Source: Streptomyces typhae (GTDB taxonomy: Bacteria; Actinomycetota; Actinomycetes; Streptomycetales; Streptomycetaceae). Taken from it: a DNA stretch of 64,000 nucleotides. Below the pieces are notes generated by a model. It had not been told where the DNA came from. It worked only from the letters and a program-made list of their open reading frames with translations, and ran no database searches. Both the position numbers and the translations under genes were made by a program. Positions 29,728-38,973 of the stretch are shown piece by piece (position 1 is the first letter of the stretch; each line of letters starts with the position of its first letter). Location: contig NZ_WPNZ01000001.1 of the NCBI RefSeq assembly GCF_009755605.1, positions 620,001 to 684,000 of the forward strand. Direction: 5' to 3'.

Positions 29728-30101
29728 ACCCGGGCCGGGCCGCCCCCAGTGGCGTATGTCACAAAGTCTGCCCATGCTGTGGCGGCGACGGCGAGGTGAG
29801 GGCTTCCCGTGATCTTTGAGTCACGGATATGGACGACGCCGGGAGCGCGAGCAACCTCGACGCAATCTATGTCGCTGCCGTTGCTGCTGTAGCTGCTTTT
29901 GCGCCATGCCGTGGGGGCGCCGTCCTCGGCGGGCCCGGTGGCGTACGTGACGAAGTCCGCCCACGCAGGGCCACCGACAGCGACGCGGGGGCCCTGAGCC
30001 TTCTTGGAGTCCCGGACATGGAGCACACCAGGGGTCTGAGCGACCTCGACGCAGTCACCATCGGGGCCGTTGCTGCTGTAGCTGCTCTTGCGCCACGTCA
30101 T
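29724..30101 (-). CDS. Protein with two tandem DUF397 domains
   Basis: The 125 aa product from ATG 30101 starts MTWRKSSYSSNGPDGDCVEV and repeats the domain (AWRKSSYSSNGSDIDCVEVA) from about residue 63. Each half has the DUF397 pattern W-R-K-S-S-Y-S, C-V-E-V, V-RDSK and W-DFV-YA. Single-domain DUF397 proteins are the norm, so this is an internal duplication. Such small acidic proteins are encoded beside WhiJ-like XRE regulators in Streptomyces. It lies 19 nt downstream of another DUF397 gene. A much longer reading from 30236 runs through that gene in another frame and is rejected. Confidence 0.85.
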   Translation of the reverse strand: MTWRKSSYSSNGPDGDCVEVAQTPGVLHVRDSKKAQGPRVAVGGPAWADFVTYATGPAEDGAPTAWRKSSYSSNGSDIDCVEVARAPGVVHIRDSKITGSPHLAVAATAWADFVTYATGGGPARV

Positions 30102-30120
30102 CGCGGCACCAGCCTTCAGC

Positions 30121-30345
30121 TCACCGGCCAGGACGGTGACTCCCGGTGGCGTACGTGACGAAGTCCGTCCACGCGGGGCTGCCGACGGCGAGCCGGGGCC
30201 CCTGTGCCTTCTTGGAGTCTCGGACGTGGATCGCACCAGAAGCGTGGGCGACCTCGACGCAGTCCCCCTCGCTGCCGTTGCTGCTGTAGCTGCTCTTACG
30301 CCATTCCAGTTCGGCGCTGCCTCCGGCGGAGACCGTGCGGTTCAT
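30121..30345 (-). CDS. DUF397 domain protein
   Basis: The 74 aa product MNRTVSAGGSAELEWRKSSY has one DUF397 domain (WRKSSYSSNGSEGDCVEVAH, IHVRDSKKAQGP, WTDFVTYATG). Its ATG overlaps the stop of the XRE gene by four bases (ATGA), so the two are almost certainly translationally coupled. Members of this family pair with WhiJ-type regulators; the molecular role is not settled. Very similar in sequence to both halves of the neighbouring tandem protein. Confidence 0.88.
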   Translation of the reverse strand: MNRTVSAGGSAELEWRKSSYSSNGSEGDCVEVAHASGAIHVRDSKKAQGPRLAVGSPAWTDFVTYATGSHRPGR

Positions 30346-31190
30346 AGCTCTCCCAGCAGTTGCTCGGTGAAGGCCAGCGATTCTCTCGGGGTGAGAGCCT
30401 GGGCCCGGATGGTGCCATACCGCAGTTCAAGGACCCGGAGTTGCCTGGGGTCGTCGACGGGCCGCCCTGCGGCGATCCCTGGCGAACGCCCTACGCCGGT
30501 GCCGTCCTTGAACTTCAGCATCGTGATACTGCCGTCCGCTCCAGCGTGCTCCTCAAGATCGATCGGCATCACCTGGAGCGATACGCTGCGCAACTGCCCG
30601 ATTTCCAGCAGGTGTTCGAGCTGTGTACGCAGAACCATTCTGCCCCCGAGCGGGCGCCTCAGCGCCACTTCTTCCAGCACAAAACTCAGCGCTGGAGCCG
30701 GTTCCCTCTCGAAGATCGATCGCCGCGCCATCCGCGCCGCCGTCACAAGATCCACCTCGCCCGGGGTGTACGCGGGCTGCCGCATCCCGAACAGCGCCCG
30801 CATATACCCCTCGGTCTGCAACAAACCGTGGATGTCGTGGGCGCCGTACCACAGAACATCCACGGCCTTCGCCTCCAGCCGCGCCAGGCTCCGCACCTTC
30901 TTCGGGTACCTGGCCGCCTCCACGTCCTCCTTCATCGCCGTGATGCAGCCCTCGGCACCGAGGACCTCGTCCGCCTTGTCCAGGTACTCCGGCCGGGGAA
31001 TCCGTTTCCCGGACTCGACCTTGTACACGAGCCCCTCCCCGTACCCCAAGGCGGAGCCGAACTCCGCGGCCCGCATCCCGGCGGCCTCCCGCCGGGCCCT
31101 GAGCTGCCGCCCCACGAAGGCGACGATCGCCGCTCCCTGCTCATCGTCCGGGTCGACCTCCCACCCCGGTTCCTCCGCTTCCCGCTCCAT
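30342..31190 (-). CDS. XRE-family regulator with DUF5753 domain (WhiJ-like)
   Basis: The 282 aa product from ATG 31190 (MEREAEEPGWEVDPDDEQGA) has an N-terminal helix-turn-helix at about residues 25-75 (VGRQLRARREAAGMRAAEFG, YKVESGKRIPRPEYLDKAD). A DUF5753 domain follows (WYGAHDIHGLLQTEGYMRAL, FVLEEVALRRPLGG, VMPIDLEEHAG). Proteins of this type, such as WhiJ, influence development and antibiotic production, usually with a DUF397 partner and a nearby histidine-kinase-like ATPase. All three are present here. The regulated genes are not known. The upstream region carries four GGACA direct repeats. Confidence 0.88.
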   Translation of the reverse strand: MEREAEEPGWEVDPDDEQGAAIVAFVGRQLRARREAAGMRAAEFGSALGYGEGLVYKVESGKRIPRPEYLDKADEVLGAEGCITAMKEDVEAARYPKKVRSLARLEAKAVDVLWYGAHDIHGLLQTEGYMRALFGMRQPAYTPGEVDLVTAARMARRSIFEREPAPALSFVLEEVALRRPLGGRMVLRTQLEHLLEIGQLRSVSLQVMPIDLEEHAGADGSITMLKFKDGTGVGRSPGIAAGRPVDDPRQLRVLELRYGTIRAQALTPRESLAFTEQLLGEL

Positions 31191-31237
31191 CCGCCCCGCC
31201 TCCCGCCCGGTCAAGGCCGGTATCCGTACGCCCCTCC

Positions 31238-31272
31238 GGACAGCCCGGACACCTCTGGACAAGGGCTGGACA
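31238..31272. repeat. Four GGACA direct repeats between the XRE and ATPase genes
   Basis: GGACA occurs at 31238, 31247, 31257 and 31268, with start-to-start spacings of 9, 10 and 11 bases, in the divergent promoter region of the XRE gene and the ATPase gene. Near-helical spacing suggests a possible binding site array, but this is only inference. Confidence 0.45.
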
Positions 31273-31334
31273 GTGACCGTACGCAACCGACGTATCACTG
31301 TGCAGAGTAGAAGCAAACGGCCACGCTGAGTGAC

Positions 31335-31781
31335 GTGAACCAAGAACTCGTCGGCCCCCCACGAAGCACGCGCCGCTTCAGCGCCCAGTTCTCCCCCACG
31401 CCCCGCGGAGCACGCCTCGCGCGCCTCCTGGCCACCGAGCGGCTCCACGCCTGGGGGCTGCCGCCGGACCCGGCCCGCCTGGTCGTCGCCGAGCTGGCCG
31501 CCAACGCGGCCACGCACGGCCGCGTGCCCGGCCGGGACTTCCGGCTCGCTCTCCACGCCACCGCCGAAAGCCTCCGCATCGAGGTGACCGACACCTGCCC
31601 GGAGGGCCTCCCCCGGCCGGTGCGGCTCCCGCAGGCCGCCGCCGAGTCGGGCCGCGGCCTGCTCCTCGTGGAAGCGCTCGCGGACCGCTGGGGAGTCACC
31701 GAGGGGCCCGTCCCGCGCAAGACCGTCTGGGCGGAACTCGACCTCGCCACCGCCGCCGCCCGGGAACCCGTACACCGGTGA
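31335..31781 (+). CDS. ATP-binding protein, anti-sigma-factor-like (HATPase_c_2)
   Basis: The 148 aa product from GTG 31335 starts MNQELVGPPRSTRRFSAQFS. It has the N-box of SpoIIAB/RsbW-like kinases (ARLVVAELAANAATHGRVPG) and a G-box (ESGRGLLLVEALADRWGV). There is no transmembrane or receiver domain. It is divergent from the XRE-DUF397 unit, the arrangement seen at whiJ-type loci. It may phosphorylate or sequester a partner; the partner is unknown. Confidence 0.82.
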   Translation: MNQELVGPPRSTRRFSAQFSPTPRGARLARLLATERLHAWGLPPDPARLVVAELAANAATHGRVPGRDFRLALHATAESLRIEVTDTCPEGLPRPVRLPQAAAESGRGLLLVEALADRWGVTEGPVPRKTVWAELDLATAAAREPVHR

Positions 31782-31953
31782 CGCTGCCGACAACCCCGTA
31801 AAGAACGACAGGGAAAGCAACCTCGCCAAGCCCCACCCGCCTCCCGGCGCAGCCTGGAGCCCCGCACGCGGCCCGCCACTCCCCCGGGTGAACATCGCCA
31901 ACTCGGCTTGCGCGCTGCCCTGTCGTGCCCCATACGCTCACGCCGAGCGCACC

Positions 31954-31985
31954 ACCGCACCACCACGCAACCGCACCACCACACA
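31954..31985. repeat. Two 16-bp tandem units ACCGCACCACCACGCA / ACCGCACCACCACACA
   Basis: Two adjacent units with one mismatch, in the 284-bp gap before the winged-helix gene. The rest of the gap shows no gene. Confidence 0.6.
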
Positions 31986-32065
31986 ACCGCAGACATGCGA
32001 CGGCCCCCGCCGGGACTGGCATCCCGATGCGAGGGCCTGACCACCGAGGAAGTAGGAGCTTCCCG

Positions 32066-32977
32066 ATGGATACGCAGCACCCTAGCGCGCCCCCGCGCGC
32101 CCAGTCCCCCATTGCCGCCGACGACCACCCGGCCGAGCGGCGGCCCACCTCCGGCGTCGTCCACGACAACGTCCGCATCGCGACCCGCTTCACCGTCGTC
32201 GGCAACCACCTGGCCCAGCACCGGACGCTCTCCGCCACCGCGATCGGGATCGCCGTCCACATCCAGTCGCTGCCGACCGGCACCCGCGTCGACATCACCA
32301 CGCTGACCAGCCGCTTTCCCGAGGGCAGGACCCGCGTCTCGGCCGCCCTGCGGGAGCTCGAAACCCACGGCTACCTGCGCCGCGAGCGCCGCCGCGCCCC
32401 CGACGGCCGCGTCACCACCCGCACGATCTCCTGCAACCAGCCCGGCGGCGCCCCCGGCCCGCTCCCGGCAGGACCGGCTCGCTCCGCACCGCTCCTGCCC
32501 TCAGCAGGACCGCTGCCCGGGGAACGGTCACGGCCGAAGAGGCCCCCGAGCCCCCTCGCCGTACCGCACCCCGCCTGCCCCTCCCCCGAACTCCTCCAGC
32601 AGGCCACCGCCCTGCTCGCCACCCTGCACCGCACCGACGCCCGCCTTCTCCTGTCCGCCGGTGACGCGGCCCGTCTCACCCCCGGGGTCGCCGCCTGGCT
32701 GGAGCGGGACGTCACCCCCACCGCCGTACGTCACGCCCTCACCCAGGCCCTGCCCCCCGAAGGCGTACGCCACCCGGCCGCCCTCCTGGCCCACCGCCTC
32801 ACGGCCCTACTGCCCCCCACCCCCCGGCAAACACCCCCCGCCCGGCACCCCCTCCAGAACTGCGACACCTGCGACCACGCCTTCCGCGCCCCGGAACCAG
32901 GCCACTGCCGCGCCTGCCGCCCACCTGGCGCCCACGCCGGGGAACGGCTCGCGACGATCCATCCGTACACCGACTGA
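32066..32977 (+). CDS. Winged-helix DNA-binding protein with C-terminal zinc-ribbon-like motif
   Basis: The 303 aa product from ATG 32066 (MDTQHPSAPPRAQSPIAADD) is preceded by GTAGGAG. Residues about 33-110 form a helix-turn-helix: FTVVGNHLAQHRTLSATAIG, then ITTLTSRFPEGRTRVSAALR and ELETHGYLRRERRRAPDGRV, a MarR/GntR-type winged helix. A Pro/Ala-rich linker and a helical middle follow. The C-terminus has CDTC and CRAC pairs about 14 residues apart that could bind zinc. Such paralogues are abundant in Streptomyces accessory regions; targets unknown. Confidence 0.75.
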   Translation: MDTQHPSAPPRAQSPIAADDHPAERRPTSGVVHDNVRIATRFTVVGNHLAQHRTLSATAIGIAVHIQSLPTGTRVDITTLTSRFPEGRTRVSAALRELETHGYLRRERRRAPDGRVTTRTISCNQPGGAPGPLPAGPARSAPLLPSAGPLPGERSRPKRPPSPLAVPHPACPSPELLQQATALLATLHRTDARLLLSAGDAARLTPGVAAWLERDVTPTAVRHALTQALPPEGVRHPAALLAHRLTALLPPTPRQTPPARHPLQNCDTCDHAFRAPEPGHCRACRPPGAHAGERLATIHPYTD

Positions 32978-33064
32978 CCAGGGAAAACACCAAACATGTG
33001 CGCTTCGTCTCTCCCCATGGGCCCCGGCCGACTAGCCTGGCCAGTGCATCCCCAGGAGGTCTTC

Positions 33065-33412
33065 ATGAGCACGCAGGCCGATCACGGGCGCGAGCTGGTA
33101 CCCCGCCCCGAACTGTCACCGGACGCTCTACGCGCAGCCCTCGCCGTCGTTGCCCCGTCCCGCCTGCCGGAGATGCAGCGGACCAAGGACGAGGCCTTCG
33201 CCAAGGCCGTCGAGTGGCAGTCCCTCAGCCCCGTGCGGAGCTGGGTCCTCATCTGGGCCCGGGACATCGAGATCGCCCGCCGCTCCGACCTGTCCGCCCG
33301 CCACGCCCGTGCCATAAGGGATCTGGAGCACGAGGACGCAGATATCGCCCACGAGGCCGTGCACGAGTTGAGCGTGGTCCTGGATGAGGCCATGAAGGCA
33401 GTACAGGCTTGA
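33065..33412 (+). CDS. DUF6247-like small protein, possible antitoxin-type partner
   Basis: The 115 aa product from ATG 33065 (MSTQADHGRELVPRPELSPD) is preceded by AGGAGG. It has the pattern PDALRAALAVVAPSRLPEMQ then DEAFAKAVEWQSLSPVRSWV, resembling DUF6247 proteins, short helical proteins often encoded in pairs. The reading that starts at 32996 is rejected because no ribosome-binding site supports it. Its TGA overlaps the next gene's start by four bases. Function unknown. Confidence 0.65.
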   Translation: MSTQADHGRELVPRPELSPDALRAALAVVAPSRLPEMQRTKDEAFAKAVEWQSLSPVRSWVLIWARDIEIARRSDLSARHARAIRDLEHEDADIAHEAVHELSVVLDEAMKAVQA

Positions 33413-33666
33413 GTTGGAGCTGGGAGTACGCCCTGGCGGCCGAAGCGGCTGCCCTCAGTGCACCGACAGCCTTCCTCGCCGAGGTGGAACGGACAGCTGA
33501 CGAACTGGTCCGGGCGGCCGAGGCACTGCACGTGCACGGCCGGAGTCACGCGGACGTCGACCCGGCGGGTGGCGACATCACCGTTCCCAACGGGATGCTC
33601 CGCTACCAGATCGTGGTACGCAGCGAGCGCGTCTACATCGTCCAGCTCACCTGTACCGGCGGCTGA
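33409..33666 (+). CDS. Small hypothetical protein coupled to the DUF6247-like gene
   Basis: The 85 aa product would start at TTG 33409, overlapping the preceding stop as TTGA. It is helical at first (YALAAEAAALSAPTAFLAEV, DELVRAAEALHVHGRSHADV) and ends in a beta-rich part (NGMLRYQIVVRSERVYIVQL). The four-base overlap implies coupled translation. Size and pairing recall toxin-antitoxin modules, and the C-terminal strands are compatible with a small RelE-like fold, but no catalytic pattern is recognisable. Confidence 0.6.
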   Translation: MSWSWEYALAAEAAALSAPTAFLAEVERTADELVRAAEALHVHGRSHADVDPAGGDITVPNGMLRYQIVVRSERVYIVQLTCTGG

Positions 33667-33705
33667 ACCACCCACCTGGCCGGCCACAGACGAGGAGCGC
33701 ACGCC

Positions 33706-34098
33706 ATGCCCATCGCCCCGGACGGCACACAGCAGGGCAGCCCCCACTACCGGGCGATGCGTGAACTCGTCGAGCAGATGGACGACCGGACCTCCGGCAA
33801 GTTCGAGATCACGAAGCAACGCATCGTCCACGACCTAAGGTCGCCGAGCAAACCCCACGAGCTCACCGCACTGCGGCTGCGCCGAAGACTGGAATCGTTG
33901 CTGCCCGAGGGGCGCCTCGCGCACACCGGGGCGCCGGACGTGGAGGACGTCGCGCAGGGCGTGCTGCGGCTGCCCGACATCATCGTCATCGATGAAGCGG
34001 ACATGGAGGGCGAGGGCTCCTTCGACCCCCGCACCCTCATCGCCGACTGGACCGTCTCCACCGAGGGGCTGCCCCGCTACGACGCGGGAACGTCGTAA
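33706..34098 (+). pseudogene. Truncated Uma2-family (DUF820) protein
   Basis: The 130 aa reading starts MPIAPDGTQQGSPHYRAMRE and contains KFEITKQRIVHDLRSPSKPH, LRLRRRLESLLPEGRLAHTG and VLRLPDIIVIDEADMEGEGS. This order matches the first half of Uma2 proteins, PD-(D/E)XK nuclease-fold proteins abundant in Streptomyces. The family normally continues into an EVVSPS-type strand and a K-containing loop for about 60 more residues. Here it switches after DPRTLIA to DWTVSTEGLPRYDAGTS and stops. The catalytic half is missing, so it is probably a remnant, though a functional short form cannot be excluded. Confidence 0.6.
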
Positions 34099-34133
34099 CG
34101 GCCGGGCGGGCAACGGCCGAGCGCGCACGCGAA

Positions 34134-34165
34134 AGGGCCCGTACGACCGAAGTCGTACGGGCCCT
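34134..34165. terminator. Bidirectional terminator between the accessory island and tuf
   Basis: Perfect 14-bp arms AGGGCCCGTACGAC (34134-34147) and GTCGTACGGGCCCT (34152-34165) with loop CGAA. It can serve the Uma2-like gene on the plus strand and tuf on the minus strand. Confidence 0.9.
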
Positions 34166-34172
34166 CTCAGCT

Positions 34173-34220
34173 CTCGTAAGAGCCAGCGCTCGTAAGAGCT
34201 AGTGCTCGCAGGAGCTACCA
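34173..34220 (-). repeat. Three 16-bp tandem units in the tuf 3' region, each a mini-hairpin
   Basis: Units CTCGTAAGAGCCAGCG (34173), CTCGTAAGAGCTAGTG (34189) and CTCGCAGGAGCTACCA (34205). Each carries a GCTC/GAGC-type palindrome around GTAA. They lie between the tuf stop and the terminator, so they would form a row of small stems in the mRNA 3' end. Confidence 0.8.
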
Positions 34221-34251
34221 GGCAACAACAAGCCCAGCAAGTAAGCGAAGC

Positions 34252-35445
<1,194 letters not shown>

Positions 35446-35594
35446 TGGGGTCCTCCTGTGGAGTGGTTCTGTACGCCTTACTTCATCGGCGCCAGGTGAT
35501 CTTTGCTGGGGTGCCGACCGCCGGGGCATTCCTCACGGGTTGCGGGGTTTGCCCCGGCCGACGGTGTCAAGCCTAAAGCGTCTACTCGGAAGAG

Positions 35595-37721
35595 TTACTC
35601 GCCCTTGGCCTTCGCGATGATCTCCTCGGCGACGTTCCGCGGAACCTCGGCGTAGGAGTCGAACTGCATCGAGTAGCTTGCGCGACCCGACGTCTTGCTG
35701 CGGAGGTCTCCGACGTAGCCGAACATCTCCGAGAGCGGGACCAGGCCCTTGACGACCCGGGCGCCGCTGCGCTCCTCCATGGCCTGGATCTGGCCACGGC
35801 GGGAGTTGATGTCACCGATGACATCGCCCATGTAGTCCTCGGGCGTGGTGACCTCGACGGCCATCATCGGCTCGAGCAGCACGGGGCTGGCCTTGCGCGC
35901 GGCCTCCTTGAAGGCCTGCGAACCGGCGATCTTGAAGGCGAGCTCGGAGGAGTCGACCTCGTGGTAGGCGCCGTCGATGAGCGTGACGCGGACGCCCGTC
36001 ATCTCGTAGCCGGCCAGGATGCCGAACTGCATGGCCTCCTGCGCACCCGCGTCCACCGACGGGATGTACTCCCGGGGGATGCGGCCACCGGTGACCTTGT
36101 TCACGAACTCGTACGAGGCATCGCCGTCGACGATGGGCTCGATCGCGATCTGCACCTTGGCGAACTGACCGGTACCACCGGTCTGCTTCTTGTGGGTGTA
36201 GTCCACGCGCTCGACGGCCTTGCGGATCGTCTCGCGGTACGCGACCTGCGGCTTGCCGACGTTCGCCTCGACGCGGAACTCGCGCTTCATGCGGTCGACG
36301 AGCACCTCGAGGTGAAGCTCGCCCATACCACCGATGATGGTCTGGCCGGTCTCCTCGTCCGAGTGGACCTGGAAGGAGGGGTCCTCCTCCGAGAGACGCT
36401 GGATGGCGACACCCAGCTTCTCCTGGTCGCCCTTGGACTTCGGCTCGATGGCGACCTGGATGACCGGGGCCGGGAAGTCCATGGACTCCAGGATGACCGG
36501 GGCCTTGTCGTCACAGAGCGTCTCGCCCGTGGTGGTCTGCTTCAGACCCATGACGGCGACGATGTCACCGGCGCCCACCGACTCGATCTCCTCACGCTTG
36601 TTCGCGTGCATGCGGTAGATCTTGCCGATGCGCTCCTTCTTGCCCTTGACGGAGTTCAGCACCGCGGTGCCGGAGTCCAGGCGACCGGAGTAGATCCGGA
36701 CGAAGGTGAGCTTGCCGAGGTGCGGGTCGCTCGCGATCTTGAACGCGAGGGCCGACAGCGGCTCGTCGTCGGACGGCTTGCGCTTGACGACCTCCTCCGG
36801 GTCCTTCACGTCGTGGCCCTCGATGGCCTCGACGTCCAGAGGGGAGGGCAGGTAGCGCACGACGGCGTCGAGCAGGGGCTGGACGCCCTTGTTCTTGAAC
36901 GCGGTGCCGCAGAAGACCGGGGTCACCGTGGTGTCCCCGCCCTTGCCGGAGGCGATGGTGATGCGGCGGATGGCCGCGTACAGCTGCTCCTCGGTGGGCT
37001 CCTGGCCCTCCAGGTACAGCTCCATCATCTGCTCGTCGTTCTCGGCGACGGCCTCAAGGAGCTTGCCGCGGTACTCCTCGGCAGCCTCGGTGTGCGTCTC
37101 CGGGATGTCGACGATGTCGTAGGCCTCGCCCATCTTGGTCTCGGCGGACCAGACGAAGGCCTTCATCGTGACGAGGTCGACGACGCCCTTGAAGTCAGCC
37201 TCCGCGCCGATGGGCAGCTGCATGACGATCGGGGTCGCACCGAGGCGGTCGACGATCATGTCGACGCAGCGGTGGAACTCGGCACCGGTGCGGTCGAGCT
37301 TGTTGACGAAGCAGATACGCGGGACGCCGTAGCGGTCCGCCTGCCGCCACACGGTCTCGGACTGCGGCTCGACACCGGCGACGCCGTCGAACACCGTCAC
37401 GGCACCGTCGAGCACGCGGAGCGAACGCTCCACCTCGACGGTGAAGTCGACGTGACCCGGGGTGTCGATGATGTTGATCGTGTGATCGACGTCGTTCAGC
37501 GGCCAGTGACAGGTGGTGGCAGCAGAGGTGATCGTGATGCCACGCTCCTGCTCCTGCTCCATCCAGTCCATCGTGGCGGCACCGTCGTGGACCTCACCGA
37601 TCTTGTACGAGACACCGGTGTAGAACAGGATCCGCTCGGTGGTCGTCGTCTTGCCCGCGTCGATGTGGGCCATGATGCCGATGTTGCGCACCTTGGCCAG
37701 GTCAAGTGAAGTGGTAGCCAT
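35595..37721 (-). CDS. fusA: Elongation factor G
   Basis: Translocase GTPase. The 708 aa product has [39 protein letters not shown] and the NKLDRTG specificity loop. All five EF-G domains can be followed to AKAKGE at the end. Length is normal, with no sign of the loop-II losses seen in EF-G2 paralogues. Between rpsG and tuf. Confidence 0.99.
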   Translation of the reverse strand: MATTSLDLAKVRNIGIMAHIDAGKTTTTERILFYTGVSYKIGEVHDGAATMDWMEQEQERGITITSAATTCHWPLNDVDHTINIIDTPGHVDFTVEVERSLRVLDGAVTVFDGVAGVEPQSETVWRQADRYGVPRICFVNKLDRTGAEFHRCVDMIVDRLGATPIVMQLPIGAEADFKGVVDLVTMKAFVWSAETKMGEAYDIVDIPETHTEAAEEYRGKLLEAVAENDEQMMELYLEGQEPTEEQLYAAIRRITIASGKGGDTTVTPVFCGTAFKNKGVQPLLDAVVRYLPSPLDVEAIEGHDVKDPEEVVKRKPSDDEPLSALAFKIASDPHLGKLTFVRIYSGRLDSGTAVLNSVKGKKERIGKIYRMHANKREEIESVGAGDIVAVMGLKQTTTGETLCDDKAPVILESMDFPAPVIQVAIEPKSKGDQEKLGVAIQRLSEEDPSFQVHSDEETGQTIIGGMGELHLEVLVDRMKREFRVEANVGKPQVAYRETIRKAVERVDYTHKKQTGGTGQFAKVQIAIEPIVDGDASYEFVNKVTGGRIPREYIPSVDAGAQEAMQFGILAGYEMTGVRVTLIDGAYHEVDSSELAFKIAGSQAFKEAARKASPVLLEPMMAVEVTTPEDYMGDVIGDINSRRGQIQAMEERSGARVVKGLVPLSEMFGYVGDLRSKTSGRASYSMQFDSYAEVPRNVAEEIIAKAKGE

Positions 37722-37760
37722 ATCGGCTCAGTCTTCTCTCGGTCTCGATGGGGGTAGCGA

Positions 37761-38231
37761 CTACCAGCGGTAGTGCGCGAAGGCCTTGTTGGACTCGGCC
37801 ATCTTGTGGGTGTCCTCGCGCTTCTTCACAGCGGCACCGAGGCCGTTGGAGGCGTCGAGGAGCTCGTTGAGCAGACGCTCGGTCATGGTCTTCTCGCGAC
37901 GGGCGCGGGAGTAACCGACCAGCCAGCGCAGGGCCAGCGTGTTGGCGCGACCGGGCTTGACCTCGATCGGCACCTGGTAGGTCGCACCACCGACGCGGCG
38001 GGACTTGACCTCGAGGGTCGGCTTGATGTTCTCGAGCGCGCGCTTCAGCGTGATGACCGGGTCGTTGCCCGTCTTCTCACGCAGACCCTCCATGGCGCCG
38101 TAGACGATGCGCTCGGCGGTGGAGCGCTTGCCGTTCAGCAGCACCTTGTTGATGAGGGAGGTCACCAGAGGAGAGCCGTAGACCGGGTCGATGATGACCG
38201 GGCGCTTCGGGGCGGGGCCCTTACGAGGCAT
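37761..38231 (-). CDS. rpsG: 30S ribosomal protein S7
   Basis: Head-assembly protein and, in E. coli, translational repressor of the str operon. The 156 aa product [20 protein letters not shown] has [20 protein letters not shown] and ends KAFAHYRW. Starts 2 nt after rpsL. Confidence 0.99.
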   Translation of the reverse strand: MPRKGPAPKRPVIIDPVYGSPLVTSLINKVLLNGKRSTAERIVYGAMEGLREKTGNDPVITLKRALENIKPTLEVKSRRVGGATYQVPIEVKPGRANTLALRWLVGYSRARREKTMTERLLNELLDASNGLGAAVKKREDTHKMAESNKAFAHYRW

Positions 38232-38233
38232 TC

Positions 38234-38605
38234 TTACTTCTCCTTCTTGGCGCCGTAGCGGCTGCGGGCCTGCTTGCGGTTCTTGACACCCTGGGTGTCG
38301 AGCGAACCGCGGATGATCTTGTAGCGAACACCCGGCAGGTCCTTCACACGGCCGCCGCGCACGAGCACGATGGAGTGCTCCTGCAGGTTGTGTCCCTCAC
38401 CCGGAATGTAGGCCGTGACCTCGATGCCGGAGGTCAGACGCACACGCGCGACCTTACGGAGGGCCGAGTTCGGCTTCTTCGGGGTGGTCGTGAACACACG
38501 CGTGCAGACGCCACGGCGCTGAGGGGAACCCTCGAGTGCGGGCGTCTTGTTCTTCTCGACCTTGTCCTGCCGGCCCTTACGGACCAGCTGCTGGATCGTA
38601 GGCAC
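38234..38605 (-). CDS. rpsL: 30S ribosomal protein S12
   Basis: Decoding-centre protein. The 123 aa product begins with GTG at 38605 ([20 protein letters not shown]). Lys43 ([13 protein letters not shown]) and Lys88 ([10 protein letters not shown]) are the wild-type residues, so no S12-based streptomycin resistance is predicted. First gene of the str operon, with a well-formed promoter 193 nt upstream. Confidence 0.99.
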   Translation of the reverse strand: MPTIQQLVRKGRQDKVEKNKTPALEGSPQRRGVCTRVFTTTPKKPNSALRKVARVRLTSGIEVTAYIPGEGHNLQEHSIVLVRGGRVKDLPGVRYKIIRGSLDTQGVKNRKQARSRYGAKKEK

Positions 38606-38655
38606 TACTTCTCCGGTTTCTGTGTGCCGAATAGTAAAGCTAACCTGGAACTTTG

Positions 38656-38680
38656 CCGACCCACGCGGTCGGGTGTGTCG
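38656..38680 (-). promoter_or_regulatory. Conserved hairpin motif in the rpsL leader
   Basis: Minus strand CGACACAC followed by CCGACCGCGTGGGTCGG. It differs from the rpsJ copy at one base and sits 50 nt before the rpsL start. Confidence 0.7.
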
Positions 38681-38797
38681 AATGCTGCAGACTCCCGCCG
38701 AAGGCGGGGAGGACGCAGATTGCGGCGGCCGGATCGGGCTCGCCGTGCGGTTGAGGACACGCACACGAGCCCAGGCACACCCCAGGCACAAGGTCTG

Positions 38798-38826
38798 AGC
38801 GTACCTACCTCATTGGCTGCGGTCAA
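38798..38826 (-). promoter_or_regulatory. Candidate rpsL (str operon) promoter
   Basis: Minus strand TTGACC (38821-38826), 17-nt spacer, TACGCT (38798-38803): a good match to the principal sigma factor consensus. Transcription would begin near 38791 and give a leader of about 185 nt. Confidence 0.65.
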
Positions 38827-38973
38827 AACAAATACCCCGGAGCCCGGACACGCCGGGCGCGGCCCGGCGCCCCGGGTCGCGGCGCCGGGCCGCGCGTGCT
38901 AGTGCGTACCGGCCCGCGGCCTCGTCCGCGATCTCCGGACGAGCTCGCTCCCGCTGGTCGAGCCGGCTCCGTA

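Larger units (their letters stand above)
38606..38973 (-). other. rpsL leader and upstream region (no gene)
   Basis: 368 bases between the DUF1707 stop and rpsL. They hold the str promoter candidate at 38798-38826, the shared hairpin motif at 38656-38680 and a very GC-rich inverted block (CGGCGCC, CCGGGCCGCG) near 38851-38897, upstream of the promoter. That block may terminate the DUF1707 transcript. No coding region is supported. Confidence 0.6.

Noticed and set aside
29724..30236. Longer 170-codon start for the tandem DUF397 gene
   Set aside because: It reads through the neighbouring DUF397 gene in another frame with no homology in the extension; the ATG at 30101 starts exactly at the domain.
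30342..31901. 519-codon version of the XRE regulator
   Set aside because: The extra N-terminal part is antisense to the ATPase gene and unrelated to XRE proteins; ATG 31190 fits the domain start.
35546..35569. Full tuf promoter from TTGACA at 35564-35569
   Set aside because: No acceptable -10 hexamer follows at 16-19 nt; kept only as a note in the tuf entry.
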